Shown: one piece after another, positions 1 through 12,917 of the stretch | Layout: the number at the start of each line of letters is the position of its first letter | How positions within the stretch are numbered: position 1 is the stretch's first letter | Source: Larimichthys crocea | Lineage: Eukaryota; Chordata; Actinopteri; Sciaenidae | NCBI RefSeq assembly: GCF_000972845.2 | Contig: NC_040018.1 | Coordinates: forward strand, 8,962,140 to 9,026,139 | Reading direction: 5' to 3' | Length of the DNA: 64,000 bases | Made by a program: the position numbers and the translations under genes | Notes under the pieces: generated by a model | What the model saw: only the letters and a program-made list of their open reading frames with translations | Database searches by the model: none | Told to the model about the DNA's origin: nothing

Positions 1-38
1 AATTTCTTCGAGGCCAGCATGGACAGGGGGAGCAAGTA
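1..38 (-). CDS. Possible start of the next cadherin exon, cut by the window edge
   Basis: On the minus strand a pyrimidine-rich stretch ending in ccacag leads to an open 38-base segment. With the phase-1 G carried over from the exon ending at 5213 it would read VLAPPVHAGLEEI with no stop. An acidic -EEI/-EEF-like ending is plausible for the segment after the NC-like region, but 38 bases cannot establish homology. If real, the intron would be 39-5212. Confidence 0.2.
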
Positions 39-3000
39 CTGTGGCCAAAAAAATGATTGGACATGCGGACATGTGAGTGTTCTTTCAAGACTTGAAGATA
101 TTACTCATTTCCAGGACTCAGAAAGTCAACTTTCTAAAACTCAAACTGGTTCTCACAGTGATAGAAGTGCAATAACACACACGAGGGTTGGGCAGGGTGA
201 TTAGGTTTGTGGGTGTGTAGAGGGAGACAGAGCTTAGGCATTAAGAGACAAGACAGGGGGCTCAGAACGGGCTCAGCGGATACAGCGTGAGGGATCGAGG
301 CTAATGTCAGCTCCCATCAGTCAGTCCAGCAGGAGAAACAAGGACAGAGGCAGACAGAGAGACCGTCAGGAGCGATGGGGGCTGGGGTATGTAGTAACTC
401 CTAACGCAGAGTGGCAGCCTTTGCACCTGGCTTTGATCCAAACTCACAATTCACTGCTGCTTTCCTCTTTCCCAGAGGCTTCATTGGAGCCGGGTATTAA
501 GGTGGTAGTTCACGATGTACTCACACAAATAGAAATAAATATATCTTACTCATGCTCGTACTGGTGTGAAAAAGACAGACATTATTATCATTGTTTGTTT
601 TGCTTCTGCCTGACAAAAGTCAAAGCATGAATCAGACTTTATAAGCCTTTAGACCATTAGACCACCAACTCAAGCAAGTAAGGATTTTAAGACTTTTGAA
701 GTTTTAAACACTGCCTTTTTAAAAAAGGACAGAAACATGCAACAGCATTCTCTCACAAGAAACAGAAGACTGCTGTTACTTCCCATGAAATTCTACTTAA
801 GAAATATTTCCTAAATAAATAAATAAAGGTTTCCTGCATATTATTTCAAATATTAATAGAAAATACCAATTTGTAGAGATAATCTTAGTTATTCTGGCAT
901 GTGTTTATGAAAGTTTCTATACCCTGTCTTTCTCATTTCGATATCACAACAAAGAAAGCACATGTAGCTAATGAGGCCAAGAAAAACACATGTAATTAGC
1001 ATAATTGTGTGCACCCCCGTGCAGATGGCATTCAGCTGAAACATCAAGCTCTCCTACCTTAAATGTTGATTGTTTTCTCTCAACCAAATGCTACAATTCA
1101 AGATTTACTTTAGTTTCTCATGGGTCGCTTGCAAAGAACAGACAAATGTGTCGTCTGCGATACCATGGATTTAAACCAATTTGCTTTCAGGAACCTACTC
1201 AGTGATTAAAGGAACATCTGGTGGGAACAGTAGAGAAACTTGGGCCACCTTGCCCAGAATCAGACAAGAAGGTTGACTTTAGTTTACACTGACAGATCCC
1301 ACAAGTTTTAATTGACCACGATAACTGCAGGAAGCTGCTTACCCAACTGACTAATGGGAAGGAACTAATTAATCTTCATTAATGTTAATCAAAAATACTA
1401 AATATCTGTTTTCTGCTTTTCAAATACAATATTTGCTTTTGTTTTTTTGTTTTCCTCTGAATATCTCATAGATTTACAGATTTATTGAAAGGAAATGAAT
1501 TAGTGGTGTACCATAAAGTTGGAGAAGTTAAACACAAGAAATGTCAAATTCAATATAGCAGAGGGCGTGATATAATGACTTTCGGCTCTGACTGCAACAA
1601 GATCTTTTGTTAGATCCTCTCTGCCTACAGTCATGAATAGAAAAACCTTTTCAAACTTTAAACTTTGTGTTTGGACTGCTGGGCTTTGTATTATGAATGT
1701 ATGCTCTCTAAGCCTAAACAGAGATAACCTGATGACACCATCAAAGTTTGCTTTCTCATAACTTTAATAGCTCCCTCCAGAGTTTTCACAGTATTTTTCA
1801 TGACGAATAAACTTGCTCTTTGATTGTTTTTTTAAAATAATCACCGGCTGCAGCCGTAATCTCATGCTGAAAGTGGATGCAGCACATTTGTTGGCATGAG
1901 GGTGTGCAGTACGAGATCTTAACACCTTCCCCATGCCATGTATCTGCTTTATTAAATGCATAAAGACAAACAAAAAGAAAAAATAAGGCAATGAGATTTT
2001 GTGAAATTTCTTGCACTTGTCAAAGTTGCATTTTAGCCTCTATTTTAATGGAGCAATCATAGATTGAGATCCACCACAGGGACCGTAACAGTGGTAATAT
2101 AAGAGATGAACTAAGTCTAAGATCAGTGAGGGAGGTGGAGGAGGTTTCAGCTATCACGTATAATCCCGGGAGTAGCAAACAGATATTTTCCCAATTTCTG
2201 TGTATTGATCCCATACTGCAGATACCTCAGAGGGCAGATGTGAAAAGACAGATAGCGAATTATTTTGGTTAACAACTCGGCACTGCAGCTTCTCTTAAAA
2301 GACAACCTCCTGACAGGAACGCTCTATGAACCCATTCTCTCTTTATCACATAACGCAAACTGCGTCATCCCGCTGTATGCTTTGTATTAACTCACCACGT
2401 GCTTCTGCCTTCACCCCGAGCGCTATGCATTTCACTCTAAGCCATTGTTATGTGGACATTTCAAGGACTTTTTGTTGATCACATTTTTATTTTTATTAAA
2501 AACAGAGTGACAGAGGGAGGAGAGGAGCCTTAATCTCAACAAGGCAGATTTAACAAGTGCCTTCTTTGTGCGTCCTTATTGCATTCCACATTTGTTCTTG
2601 AAATGGGATTTAGAATGTCAAGGAGGGTGTAAGTAATGCTATAAGTGGAATATTTTCATAATCCCCGAGACTGAGAATCAATGAGACTGTTTACTCCAGA
2701 GCTCGTCATGGAAAAATAAAATCCTGGAAATGGCTTCTGTTACATATCCTCTGTGTGCAGGCACAAACACACGCACCACTGTTTGGTAGCATGTCTCCAC
2801 CTGAGGATGATCTCAAAGTCATTAATCCTTGATATTACAATTCGCCGAAACCTCAAACTTACATTTCTGGTGAATTTGTTCATTGCTGAACTGCAGGTTA
2901 AAAGCATGAGTGATTTTGACAATGTATTCACAGCAGCGCCTGACACCAGTGCTCTCCAGCTCTCAATTTAAGCCCCTCTGTTACAACCAGGGCCTATTAA

Positions 3001-3311
3001 ATCAATACACCTGCAACCCTTTGATGACAGTGAAGCCTTTTAAAATTCTTCAATGAAGTGACCACCCGACAGGGATAAGTTGTTGACGAACCTAACCGTA
3101 TTATATCAATCTCAAAAACAAGTAACACAACTGGGAGCTCTTTCTTTCATTATGATGTCCATTATTTATCTTAACACATTTATCATAACATTCTCTGATC
3201 TACATTTTGGGAATGGATTCATTTCCTTTATATATTGAGAATGTGGGCGCCATACCGTCTCGGTGTTTGGCACTGATTAATTTACTTCATCCCTGTTTTC
3301 CCAATGAGAAT

Positions 3312-3315
<4 letters not shown>

Positions 3316-3357
<42 letters not shown>
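3316..3357. repeat. (TC)21 microsatellite
   Basis: Perfect TC dinucleotide run of 42 bases, then a CCCTCCC pyrimidine extension. It generates a spurious serine/leucine-repeat open frame on the plus strand. Confidence 0.97.
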
Positions 3358-3361
<4 letters not shown>

Positions 3362-4751
3362 CCGCTCTGCTTCTATTTCAATATCTCTGAAATCATAAAA
3401 ATCCTTCAGCCATGTCCCATTTCTCTAAAGCGAATTTAATTCTGAGCAGACAGCCGATGTGCTGTACATCAGGTGATGATGGATGCTGCTCAACACGTGA
3501 GGAAAATGTGCTGCCTGAGCAAAACCTCTGGACTAATTATTTTGCCGGAGTAAGTAATGGAAACAGGCTTTTCTCTGTATGTACCGACGACAACTGAGAC
3601 CCCATGAGTCAGGGGAGAGGGATTAATAATGGGTGTAATCTTTTGCAAAGGAAACATCTTTTAACTGAAAGTGTGACAGCTCTTTGAAACACTGCAAACA
3701 ACTAGAGTAAACAGTAATCAGGCCTCATTAATTTTCTATGATTGGTGACAAGTTTGCAAATAATGACCACGTTCTCCAACACTTCCTTGTCAGCATTACT
3801 AAGTTGAGTAGTTTTAATTTAATTTTCAGGCAACACTAAATTTTAGCCGGTAATCACACATTGGTCTTGCTATAGGTCTGACATGTTCATGAATGTCATA
3901 GACCATCAATCAGAGGCACAGCAGTGATGTTTGTGGCAGCTGTAAGCATGGAGGGTCAAGCACTTTAGCATGAATGTCAAAACAAAACTGATACGAAGGA
4001 GCAGGACACGAAAGAGCCCAAAGCTGAACTGGAAATTATAAAAGGAGGACCGTCTGTGTCTTGTGAACATTGGAGTAACTGGATTTACAGTGTCAGTATG
4101 TATGAGCAGAAAGGTCAGGCTTAGAGTTAGTTGTTACTCTCCTGTCTCAAGTTCAAAACTACAAATGATACAGCTGTACAAATGAGGTCTACTGAATCCA
4201 TTCAAGAGTGCTGCTGAAAGAGTAACTGGAAATGGATGCTCCCTCACGATATAAGCAGAAGGAGGCGCCAATTTGTACTTCGAAAACCAGAAAATGGGGG
4301 TGCCAGCTGAGCCTCATCCAGTAAAAAAACAACATAGACAAAAGAATGTAAATATGACTTTTGTGTTTGATTTCATGCATTAATGTTAGGAAGGTTACGT
4401 CAGATCTGTGTGGAGCGATCACAGATTTATTATAGACACAGGAGCAATGAGGAGACAGTCGGAGCAGAAACAGCTGATCAGTCATGTAAGTAACGCTGTT
4501 CTCTGCTTCATACAGACACATGCAATGCAAGGTTTGTATGCAAACTAACTCTTTAGCACCATTACCCTGCAAAGATCACACACACACCTTAAATTGGCCT
4601 TAAACAGCCACACATGCAGAGAGGAAAATGTGTGTTTCATGTCTCACACAGACTCTTTCTTGCATAACATGCACACACATACATGTTCTCTTTCACACAC
4701 ACCTTTTGTGTTTTACAGGTTAGTGCATGCATAATTATATTGTTAATAAAA

Positions 4752-4773
4752 GTGTGTGTGTGTGTGTGTGTGT
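4752..4773. repeat. (GT)11 microsatellite
   Basis: Perfect GT run of about 22 bases in intronic sequence, in a neighbourhood (4570-4800) rich in short CA/GT tracts. Confidence 0.95.
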
Positions 4774-5212
4774 ACACATGCTGGCGTGTTTAATGTTACA
4801 CAAAAGTGAACGCTGCCAAACTCTTCTCTGTTGAAATCCCTTGGTTACCAACTTAGGTTGTAGTTAATCATTTAATCATTAACCAGAGTTCCAAAAAAAA
4901 TTGTTTAGTGTATTTTATGAGATTCAATGAATTACTTAATTGTCTATCATTTCTCCTTCCCTTTAATATAATTTAAGGTTATTATTTATGATTATTTACG
5001 CTAAACTTTAGAATCAAAATTAATCAATTGCACCTACCTGGAATCCCCAACACTGAACACCAGACCAAAACCATACACAGCATCAACTGGGAGAAATTTC
5101 ATTAACTGGAGTCAGCAGATGACCAGAAGGATCAAGGACGTGACATGTGACACCAGAGACGAGTTTGGACAAGGAGACGGGTGTGTTTGTGGGTCTGGAG
5201 TGTTGATCTTAC

Positions 5213-5397
5213 CTGCCAGACGCAGAGAGCCTGAGTTGTAAATGGCTTCGTCTCGCAGCTCCCTCACGTGAACAGTGACAGTAGAGACAGCATCTGGCCA
5301 GACACCATCAGACACACGGACCTGGAACTGATAGGTGCCGGGCGGGGCGTTCTCCTTGATGATCAGGAAACCTGTTCGCTTGTTCAGGATAAAGTAA
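5213..5397 (-). CDS. Cadherin exon R: end of NC-like region
   Basis: 185 bases; acceptor CTCAG after a pyrimidine tract, donor GTAAGA. It completes the split serine codon from exon Q and ends in phase 1. The translation begins YFILNKRTGFLII and continues through VRVSDGVWPDAVSTVTVHV to NSGSLRLAG. The VSTVTVHVREL and NSGSLRL strings are the strongest link to the CadN family, where this segment follows the cadherin repeats and precedes EGF/laminin-G modules. It is the most 3' exon confirmed in the window. Confidence 0.9.
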
Positions 5398-8300
5398 CTG
5401 AGGGAAAGAGCAAACACCCACAACAGTTAAAAAAACAAAAAAATAATTTTAGGCATTAAAAAACATTTCAATGCCTTTTCAATACATAATTCACATAATT
5501 CGCTTGTGTGACGCTGATTAGTTATTAGGTAATTACCAGTGTCTTAGTGAGTCTGATCTGTAATTTCAGCTATTTGCCCTTCAAAAGGTCTACATGGTAA
5601 TCAGCAAAGTGGAAAGAAATGTATGTCTGCATGTTTATTGTATACAGTATAAGGCCAGCCACACCTGCAATTTACATTTGCTTTCTTATAAAGTCTTATA
5701 AACCATAACCAAGTGTTGTAGTTGCCTGACTTCACAACTGCTGTAGCAAGCAAGCAGTCAGTCACAATATGTCCCTTATGTTAACCATTTGTAGTTGTCA
5801 TGCTCATATATTGTGGAAAAGTGAACATTTTAGAGCTCAATCATATATATTTTTCCTTTAATATTGGATTTTTGCAGATAGGTCAGATACTCATGCTTTG
5901 AATATCCATCTGCCACTAAAATATCAACCTCTTTGGGTCTGACACACCTTGTTTTTGAGAAATTACTTAATACTTATGTTCCCATTTAATTATGAAGTTA
6001 ATGACATGATCTAGGGAAAACACTAGGGGAAACATATCACTGTTGGAGTTGTAACTGAATAAACACTCAGGGTTGTACAGTGATCTCATGAATGATCTCT
6101 GGCTGAGTAAAGACAGCAGACCGCAGGGAGCACTTTAACCAGACAGCAGACACATTTTACTTTTGGCCTCTTACTCACTAAATTAACATTAAAGCCACAT
6201 TTGCCAATTTACCCAGCGTAAGTGATGGTTAGCACTGCCTAAAATGAGAAACTGCTATTTGAATGTTTTGTACAGTGCCCTTTGCAAATGAAAAATTATA
6301 TGAAAGTCAGTGAACAAGGGGAGGGAAAGGACTGGATCTTATTAATATATGCCTGGATCAGCCCTACAATTGATGCTAATACCAATCGTTAGGATCAATT
6401 GTAATTGGAGGTAATTTAGGATTTTACAGAATTTCCTAACATCAATGTCTGGAACCAGGGTCTGTAAATACTACATACATACAAGTATACTTTAATATTA
6501 AGGGAGCAAATATTTATTGTCCGAAATAATTTTATCAACCTAGTTCGGCAGATGTGTCTGTGTGAGCTATGTGAGGCTCGGCACCCTTTGTTTGTTGCCA
6601 GCAGGACTTGTTCCAACTGTCCAAGATGAAGACAGACCAATACAAACACCTTTTTTATTCCTCTCAGCCATGTATGTATCTCAGTGTCATATTCTGTGTT
6701 TTAGTATTTACTCTGTTTTCTGCTGTCAACCATCCAGGACAATAACAGAAAGTGAACAGAGACAATGCATTAAGGAGAGGAGGCTAGGGGGGAAATGAGG
6801 GCCCACTAATAGGCACAAAGACATGCAGGGAAGCAATTTCACTTGGTCCTCGTCTCCATGCTCCCCTTGTACAGTAAATGAGCTCATTCAAGTTTAATTA
6901 CAAAGGAAATCCAAGGCAGAACCTTGGCAAATCAAATAATAATCCACTTGTAGAGACAAGGGCCACATTAACTCATTTTACAGCTGTGGTGTATAGATTA
7001 TGTCTTAGGTCTAGCACTTGATTCCAGGTTTCATTGAATGACACCTTGACATATCTAGTAAAACTTTCCCACTTTGCTGAAACCTGCTTTTATTGACATT
7101 TCTGTTGCCATATTGGCTGTTTCTATTCCAGTCAAAGTAGAACACTTGCACTTTTCTCAAAAAGCATTGATGTGCTGAATCAAAATACATATTTATTTAC
7201 TGTGCAGTTTGTTTAAATAACATCGCAGATACAACTACAATACAGGTTGATCCGAAACAACAACAATGGAAGCATTGCAACTGTTGCTGATATGATGCAC
7301 TGAAAGAAAAGTATATAAAGCAGACCAGATTGAGCTATGATAGGCTCAGTTTTGTAAAAAGCCAGCACAGCAGTGAGAAGACAATGTGTTGTGAACTCAA
7401 CTAAGTTTGAAACACCAAGTGATGAAAGCTGCCATGGTAATGGTTCATATTATACCCAGTCCTCTTTATAAGACTTTGAGAGCGAAGGGAGAAAAGTTTG
7501 TCATTTTGAGTTCAGCTAAGTTATGGAAGATGATGTGGGGTGTTGTGGGGTGCTGAAACATCACTGTGTGTGATTTTTTGAACTGCTGTGTGTGTGCGCG
7601 CATCTCTTTGTGTGAAAGTGAAAAATGTATCCGCTCATTGTCACTTTTGGCAGACAGAATTCACAAAGAGGGATTTTTCAGAAACAGACAAGAACCCCCA
7701 GATCCAATAGAAGCAAAGTAAGAAGTGGAGGAAATAAGGAAAGTAGGCATTAAATGTTCACATGCAGTTTTCTGTTATGGTTTCATTAATATTTCTCATT
7801 ATGTTGTGTACTTAAGTGGCATCATTACATGGCATGATTAAGCTGAGATGTTTGAAATATATACTGTACATACATCGTAGGATGATTAATCATGATATAC
7901 GATTTTGTGTCTTGACCCTGTGTGTCATCTGGGACGCATCGTGTCCATACCTCCCTCAGTAGGTTCAAACGTAGCCCATTGAAAAAAAACCCTGCTGCTG
8001 GAGAATCATCACGTTTTAATTTGTGACACTAACTCTCCATCTGAGTGGTGTACATTCCAGACAAATTGAACACAGTAGCCTATCACATATGAAGAGCTGT
8101 TTCCTGTTCTGTTTCCTACACAGCAATAGGCTTTATGCCACCTGTGCACAGTGATGTACTGTACTGGTATGCGCCGCTGTAACGCATTGAAACTATGTTG
8201 ATAAATGAAACAGGAAGATGTGTTTGTATTTTATTGTCTTCTGTTAGTGTTTTTTTTTTTTGTTTTTTTTACCACCATCTACTGCAACAAGTGAATCTGT

Positions 8301-8691
8301 CTAGAAAATGAGCAAATCACAATCGCAATTATTCAAATGCTAATATAACAGAATAGACACATCGCTTCATTGACAAACTACAGTATAATAGACTCATCAG
8401 GCGTATGGGACAATTTCATTAACCAAAAATTATACAACCTCTTGGGAACAGCAGATGTCCAACCATCTTTGGCACTCACTTGAAATTGTTTATGACACAA
8501 TTCTGTTTAGAAAACCCTGATAAAAAAAATGAATTTCAGTGCACACATGAGTGTGGATGGCCTTTTCCTAAGTCTGTTTTAGGCTGAATAAATTGATGCA
8601 TATTTGCATTTACCTAATAGTACAGCTTTCTTCTCTTGTGTCATAGGTCTAAACTGTGAGGAATTCAGCATGAATGGTTGACAATTTTTAC
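5398..8691. other. Intron (3.3 kb), no gene recognised
   Basis: AT-rich sequence between exons Q and R. It contains a T-rich run near 8251-8270. I see no coding exon, RNA gene or recognisable transposon; open frames such as 6416-6649 and 6562-6798 have no domain character. Confidence 0.6.
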
Positions 8692-8785
8692 CTTGGCACA
8701 TGTCCTTCAAAGACGTACGTCTTGTTGTCCCAGTCATCAGGGTCAGGAGAGTAGATCTTTCCAAGCACTGTAGTCGGCATACGGC
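8692..8785 (-). CDS. Cadherin exon Q: NC-like region with DPDDWD motif
   Basis: 94 bases; acceptor ATCAG, donor GTAAAA. It takes one carried base from exon P and leaves two for exon R. It reads GRMPTTVLGKIYSPDPDDWD followed by NKTYVFEGHVP. The DPDDWD acidic motif after a GR(M/V)P..GK(I/V)Y lead matches the post-repeat region of invertebrate CadN as I remember it. It is easily missed because it is short and not in the longest open frame of this stretch. Confidence 0.88.
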
Positions 8786-9654
8786 CTGATAAAAACATAA
8801 AAAAACATCAGTTAACCATTGGCATAAGGACAATAAAATGTATCACAGAAAAGGCGAATGGGAAATCGTTCTAATCATGTATGGAGAACTGTTGTTACAT
8901 TCACTTGCTTTACTTCTACTCCTTATTTTCTGAACCATGTGGGAATTAATCCAAGGGTACCCCCAGACTTTAAAGAGAGACCTTGACATGTTGAATTTTA
9001 GCAATTAAACAACAACATTGGATTCATGGCTTTCTATGACAAAAACTGGTGATGCTATGGTAATTTCCCAGGTAATTTAGCTGCAACAATATGACCAAAA
9101 GATATGGACCATATATGGATAAACAGAGAGGTGACAAGGCCTTTTATTATTTGATGAGATTGGAGGAAAATACATGTTGATCTTGGAGAGTTGGTGAAAT
9201 CTAATACTTCTAATACCTAAATCAACTGATCAACAAAGAACGGATCAACATGTTTGAATCTGATGCAAAATGATGTGCAGGCTTTTTGTGTCAAAATTTG
9301 TGACTCAGTCTGAGCCCAGATAGTGTGCGGTTTGTTTGTTAGCTACCAGACATATAGCTGTGATTAACTGCATATAGAATCTAGCAAGGGTTTGCCTTTG
9401 TGACCTTTAGAACAGCACCATGGGAGTAATTGTGAATAAACAAATCATGCGAACAGAGATGGAGTGACAGTGAGTGGGTTGAGGCAAAGGTGAAAACAGT
9501 GTGCGTCTCTGTGTTAGTTTCACCTACATAGGTAGAAAAATACTTTTGAGAGCAATGTTCAAAATGCGCTTAAAAAGTCTCTTTATCACCTTATTAATTT
9601 TTTTTTAATTAATTTTGTCTACACTACATCCTAAAGACAGAGAAACCGTCTTAC
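8786..9654. other. Intron (0.87 kb), nothing recognised
   Basis: AT-rich intronic sequence between exons P and Q with no open frame or repeat that I can identify. Confidence 0.6.
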
Positions 9655-9985
9655 CTCGGTGACTATTGATGAAAATTTTCTTCTCCCCCGCCACGTGTGC
9701 ATGATCATTTTGGTCACCGATGGTCACGGTCAGGGTGCTGGTCACCGTTTTGGCTGGACGGCCACTGTCGCTCATAATAATAGGAATGAGGAACTCTTTC
9801 TGACGCTCACGGTCAAATGTCCTTAGGGCTGTTAGTGTTGCCGTGCCGTTTAGGTTGTCCTGGAGGTAGAAATCATTGCTGTGGCGATACTCTGAGTGGA
9901 CAGTAAAGTGGAAGGGTGGGCCATTCTCTGGAGAGTCCTGGTCCACAGCTCGTAGGAGGGTCGACGTTTGGTTCAATCTTACTAC
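9655..9985 (-). CDS. Cadherin exon P: last cadherin repeat and start of NC-like region
   Basis: 331 bases; acceptor TTTAG, donor GTAAGA, starts in phase 0 and ends in phase 1. It encodes the body of the last cadherin repeat (DQDSPENG, then FDRERQKEF, then TVTSTLTVTIGDQNDH). The calcium-linker position reads GDQNDHAHVAGEKKIFI rather than DxNDNxPxF. That divergence is expected at the transition into the NC-like region of type III cadherins, where the next segment does not form a standard calcium-binding interface. Confidence 0.92.
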
Positions 9986-10129
9986 CTAAACAAGGAGAAA
10001 GAGCATTAGGTCGGATTTTCTCATCCATACCACAGAGGAAGGACAATTTCTTCTTCCTTCTTTTCAATGAACAATAACATTATATCAGTCATTACATATT
10101 AACTTGTGATCAAACCCTGTCAAGCCTAC
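9986..10129. other. Intron (144 bp)
   Basis: Short GT-AG intron between exons O and P; nothing else seen in it. Confidence 0.85.
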
Positions 10130-10573
10130 CTGTGGTCCAGCCACATTCTCAAAGACTATTGGGGAGTATGCCGCCTCAAACTCTGGTCCATTATCATTTA
10201 CATCCAACAAGGGGAGCTGGACAGTGGCACTGCCCGTTAGAGGTGGAACCCCATGATCCATTGCTATGACCACCAAGTGATGCTGTGGTATCCTCTCCCG
10301 ATCTAGAGGCCGGGCTACAGAGAGTACACCCGACTGGTCAATAGTGAACAGTCCTTCAGGATCTGAGTCCTCAGATAGGCTATAGGTGATGTCGCGGTTC
10401 TGGCCTGAATCAGAGTCACTGGCCACCAAACGGGCCACACTAGTTCCCACAGAGATGTCTTCAGGTAGAGGGGCAAGAGACAAGAAATGTGGAATAAAGA
10501 CGGGAGCATGGTCGTTGTAGTCCTCCACTTCTACCACACAGTGCAAAAGGCTGGAGAAGTCCAGGTCTTCAAC
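10130..10573 (-). CDS. Cadherin exon O: one and a half repeats
   Basis: 444 bases, phase 0 at both ends; acceptor TTTCAG, donor GTAGGC. It begins VEDLDFSS and carries two repeat linkers, DYNDHAPVF and DVNDNGPEF. Between them is a complete repeat with DSDSGQNRDITYSL, a central LDRERIPQHH motif and AMDHGVPPL. It ends in FENVAGPQ, directly continued by VVRLNQTS of exon P. All calcium-binding acidic positions of a typical repeat look intact. Confidence 0.94.
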
Positions 10574-11359
10574 CTGAAACAGGAACCAAGAGCTTGTGAA
10601 AAGTCATGAAGAAAATGAATATAACTTACCTAAAGTGACCAGGCCCATGCTATCAAATATTTTGTTCTTTTACATCTTTGGCTATAAAGCAATATCACAC
10701 CATCTGCCTTTGTGTGCACAAATGTGCTGCAGCTGATTTTTATATTGCCTTATAGAATTTCAGGTTATTTTCCAGTAGCTACCTCACACTGCCACCAATA
10801 TGAAAAGTTGCTTTGTGGCGCTTTAAAGTTCCTGTCTGTAACTGACAGATGACACTTTCTGTTTGACTGGCTTTATAGCATTCCCTTCACCTTGAAATAC
10901 TTTGTGTTGGCCTTTGATGGATGGGCTGACTGGCTGGTTTGAGAGATTTATAAGCACTAAAGAAAAACAAATATCGCTGAGATCAATGCATACAACATTT
11001 CACAAAACCTTTTCCATTTTTCCCCCCATCACTTTCAACGATTCTCAAAACTTCCTAGGAATATACTGTATGTGAATGTACACAAATTTCAGATGGCTTC
11101 CTGAAATCCATTTCTTATTTTCAACACTTCACAAAATCAGGCACAACAACACTGTTCATCTAGCTACTAGCAGTCTTGACTCGGACTCTATATCCCCCTC
11201 ACACATGCTGCATACTTTTCACTGAAGGTTCTCTCCAAAAAAGTGAAATTAAACACTGTGAATTAGAGTCAGGGACATGATACAGAAGCTGAATCAATCA
11301 ATCTTTAATAGTGCAAGACTGTGTGGTTGATCAGGGCTTTTGGAACAGCCTCAGCATAC
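10574..11359. other. Intron (0.79 kb), nothing recognised
   Basis: Intronic sequence between exons N and O without a recognisable gene or repeat. Confidence 0.6.
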
Positions 11360-11551
11360 CTTCAGAGTGAGGTTAAACCTCTGTTCACTGTGTCGTTCAT
11401 AGTCCAGACGTTTCTTAAGCCTCAGGGTGCCACGCTGCTCCTGCTTGTGACTGACCATGTAGAACTTCTGCTCTTGGTCTCCAGCCACAACACTAAAGGT
11501 CAGCTGGGCATTTTCTCCAGTGTCTCGGTCCTCTGCGGCAAGCTCCAGGAC
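11360..11551 (-). CDS. Cadherin exon N: part of one repeat
   Basis: 192 bases, phase 0 at both ends; acceptor CTAAG, donor GTATGC. It reads VLELAAEDRDTGENAQLTF, then a strand-rich core and LDYERHSEQRFNLTLK. The AEDRDTGENAQ block supplies the DxD-type calcium-binding residues and LDYE the central acidic motif. The repeat starts in exon M (SENAEPNAE) and finishes in exon O. Confidence 0.92.
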
Positions 11552-12248
11552 CTTAGACAAATGATATATTCTGTGAATCAAGTATGTAGGCTCTATTTTC
11601 TCAGGATCACTGGCTTCTTATATTTTTGCTTTTGATTACATGAATTGAAATATCTCTAAGGTGTTAGTGTATTCCTGACAAATGCAAAGTAGCAGAGTTC
11701 GAAAATGGAAACAATGGCATCTGGTTACAAATTGTATTATGACAATATACCTTCAGATTCAACAAAATTCCACAAGTTCTAAAAATGAAAAATTGAGGAA
11801 AAAAATGGATACAGAGTAGAACTGTGTTAAAACATTTGCTTCGAAAGGCAGCTTTTTGGATTTAATGTGGTAACATTTATTGTTGTGGTTCTATGTGGGA
11901 GCACTAACTATAGTTGTTTTTTCACTTTGTTGCTTATTTTATTTATTTTTTATTTTCTGTTTGTCCTGTACTGGGCAAGAAAACTGCATGGTTTAGTCTA
12001 TGCTCTTCTAGGGAAAAACTCTCTTTTTCCACTCTTTTTGTTTGTTTCTGCCTCAGTCCATTATTGATTTCAGATGTCAGCAGATGCCATATTTTTCATT
12101 CTTATACTGTATCTAAGAAATCCCATTCAAATTCAAATTTAAGGTAGAGTAAAAGGTGATTTAAAATGAATTAAAGAATATGGATTCTCTGAAATAAGGT
12201 AATAAAAAAAATGGTGCCTCATCAACAGGGAAGCCTCTTCTGACCCAC
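11552..12248. other. Intron (0.70 kb), nothing recognised
   Basis: T-rich intronic sequence between exons M and N. Plus-strand open frames at 11867-12147 translate to leucine/phenylalanine-rich low-complexity peptides and are not credible genes. Confidence 0.6.
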
Positions 12249-12917
12249 CTCTGCGTTGGGCTCTGCATTCTCAGATATCCTTGCCAGGCAGGAGTGATCG
12301 ATGAATCTTGGAGCATGGTCGTTCACATCCTTGATTTGTATAGTAGCAGTTCCAGTTCCTGTCATTCCTCCCCCATCTCTGGCCTCCACAACCAAGAGGT
12401 AGGACTCAACCTGCTCTCTATCCAGACCACCCATGGCTACACTGATTGTCCCTGTGGTGGGGTTGATAGTGAACATTTCTGAGAAAGCAGGCACTCCTCC
12501 CACCCCCATGTTGGTGGCGTCTAAACTACCCATAATTCTGTAAGAAAGCACAGCGTTCTGCCCAACCGCTGAGTCGTCCAGGTCGGTGGCCGTCATCTCC
12601 ATCACAGATGTCCCCACAATCGAATTCTCTGCCACATCTCCGTGACAGCTAGGGGCGCAGGTGAAGACAGGCGCATTGTCATTGATGTCCCACACATTGA
12701 TGATGACGTCGGTGAAGCCTGTCAGACCTTCGCCGCCCTCGTCTGTGGCCAAGACAACAAAACGCCACACAGCACGTTCCTCGCGGTCCAATGTCCGCTG
12801 GGCGTAGATCTTGCCTGTGACCTCATCAATGATGAATTCACTCTCGGCACCCTGGCCATGGAGAGAGTAACGCAGGGCCTCCTGGTCAGCATCTTTATCT
12901 GGGTCAGAAGCTGTTAC
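12249..12917 (-). CDS. Cadherin exon M: the longest exon, two linkers
   Basis: 669 bases, phase 0 at both ends; acceptor TTGTAG, donor GTGGGT. It starts VTASDPDKDADQEALRYSL and carries two linkers, DINDNAPVF and DVNDHAPRF, with LDREERAVW and LDREQVESY motifs. Between them lies a full repeat with a VGTSVMEMTATDLDDSAVGQ calcium-site segment. An extra CAPSC pair after DINDNAPVFT suggests a local disulphide or an odd loop. At more than three times the length of most neighbouring exons it looks like an intron-loss fusion. Confidence 0.95.

Larger units (their letters stand above)
39..5212. other. Intronic sequence, no gene recognised
   Basis: This stretch lies downstream (in gene direction) of the last confirmed exon. 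It holds a (TC)21 run and a (GT)11 run, listed separately, and a purine-rich patch near 280-390. The longer open frames here (for example 304-630 and 4189-4572) have low-complexity or unstructured translations without recognisable domains. I see no RNA gene. Confidence 0.6.

Noticed and set aside
304..630. 108-codon plus-strand frame near the left edge
   Set aside because: No domain, mixed low-complexity start (Arg/Gln/Asp-rich from a GA-rich tract), no splice or promoter support.
4189..4572. 127-codon minus-strand frame in the leftmost intron
   Set aside because: Not cadherin, EGF or laminin-G in character; no matching splice phase to exon R and no recognisable homology.
11867..12147. Hydrophobic plus-strand frames resembling membrane segments
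   Set aside because: They come from T-rich intronic sequence; Phe/Leu/Val runs are expected by chance and overlap in two frames.
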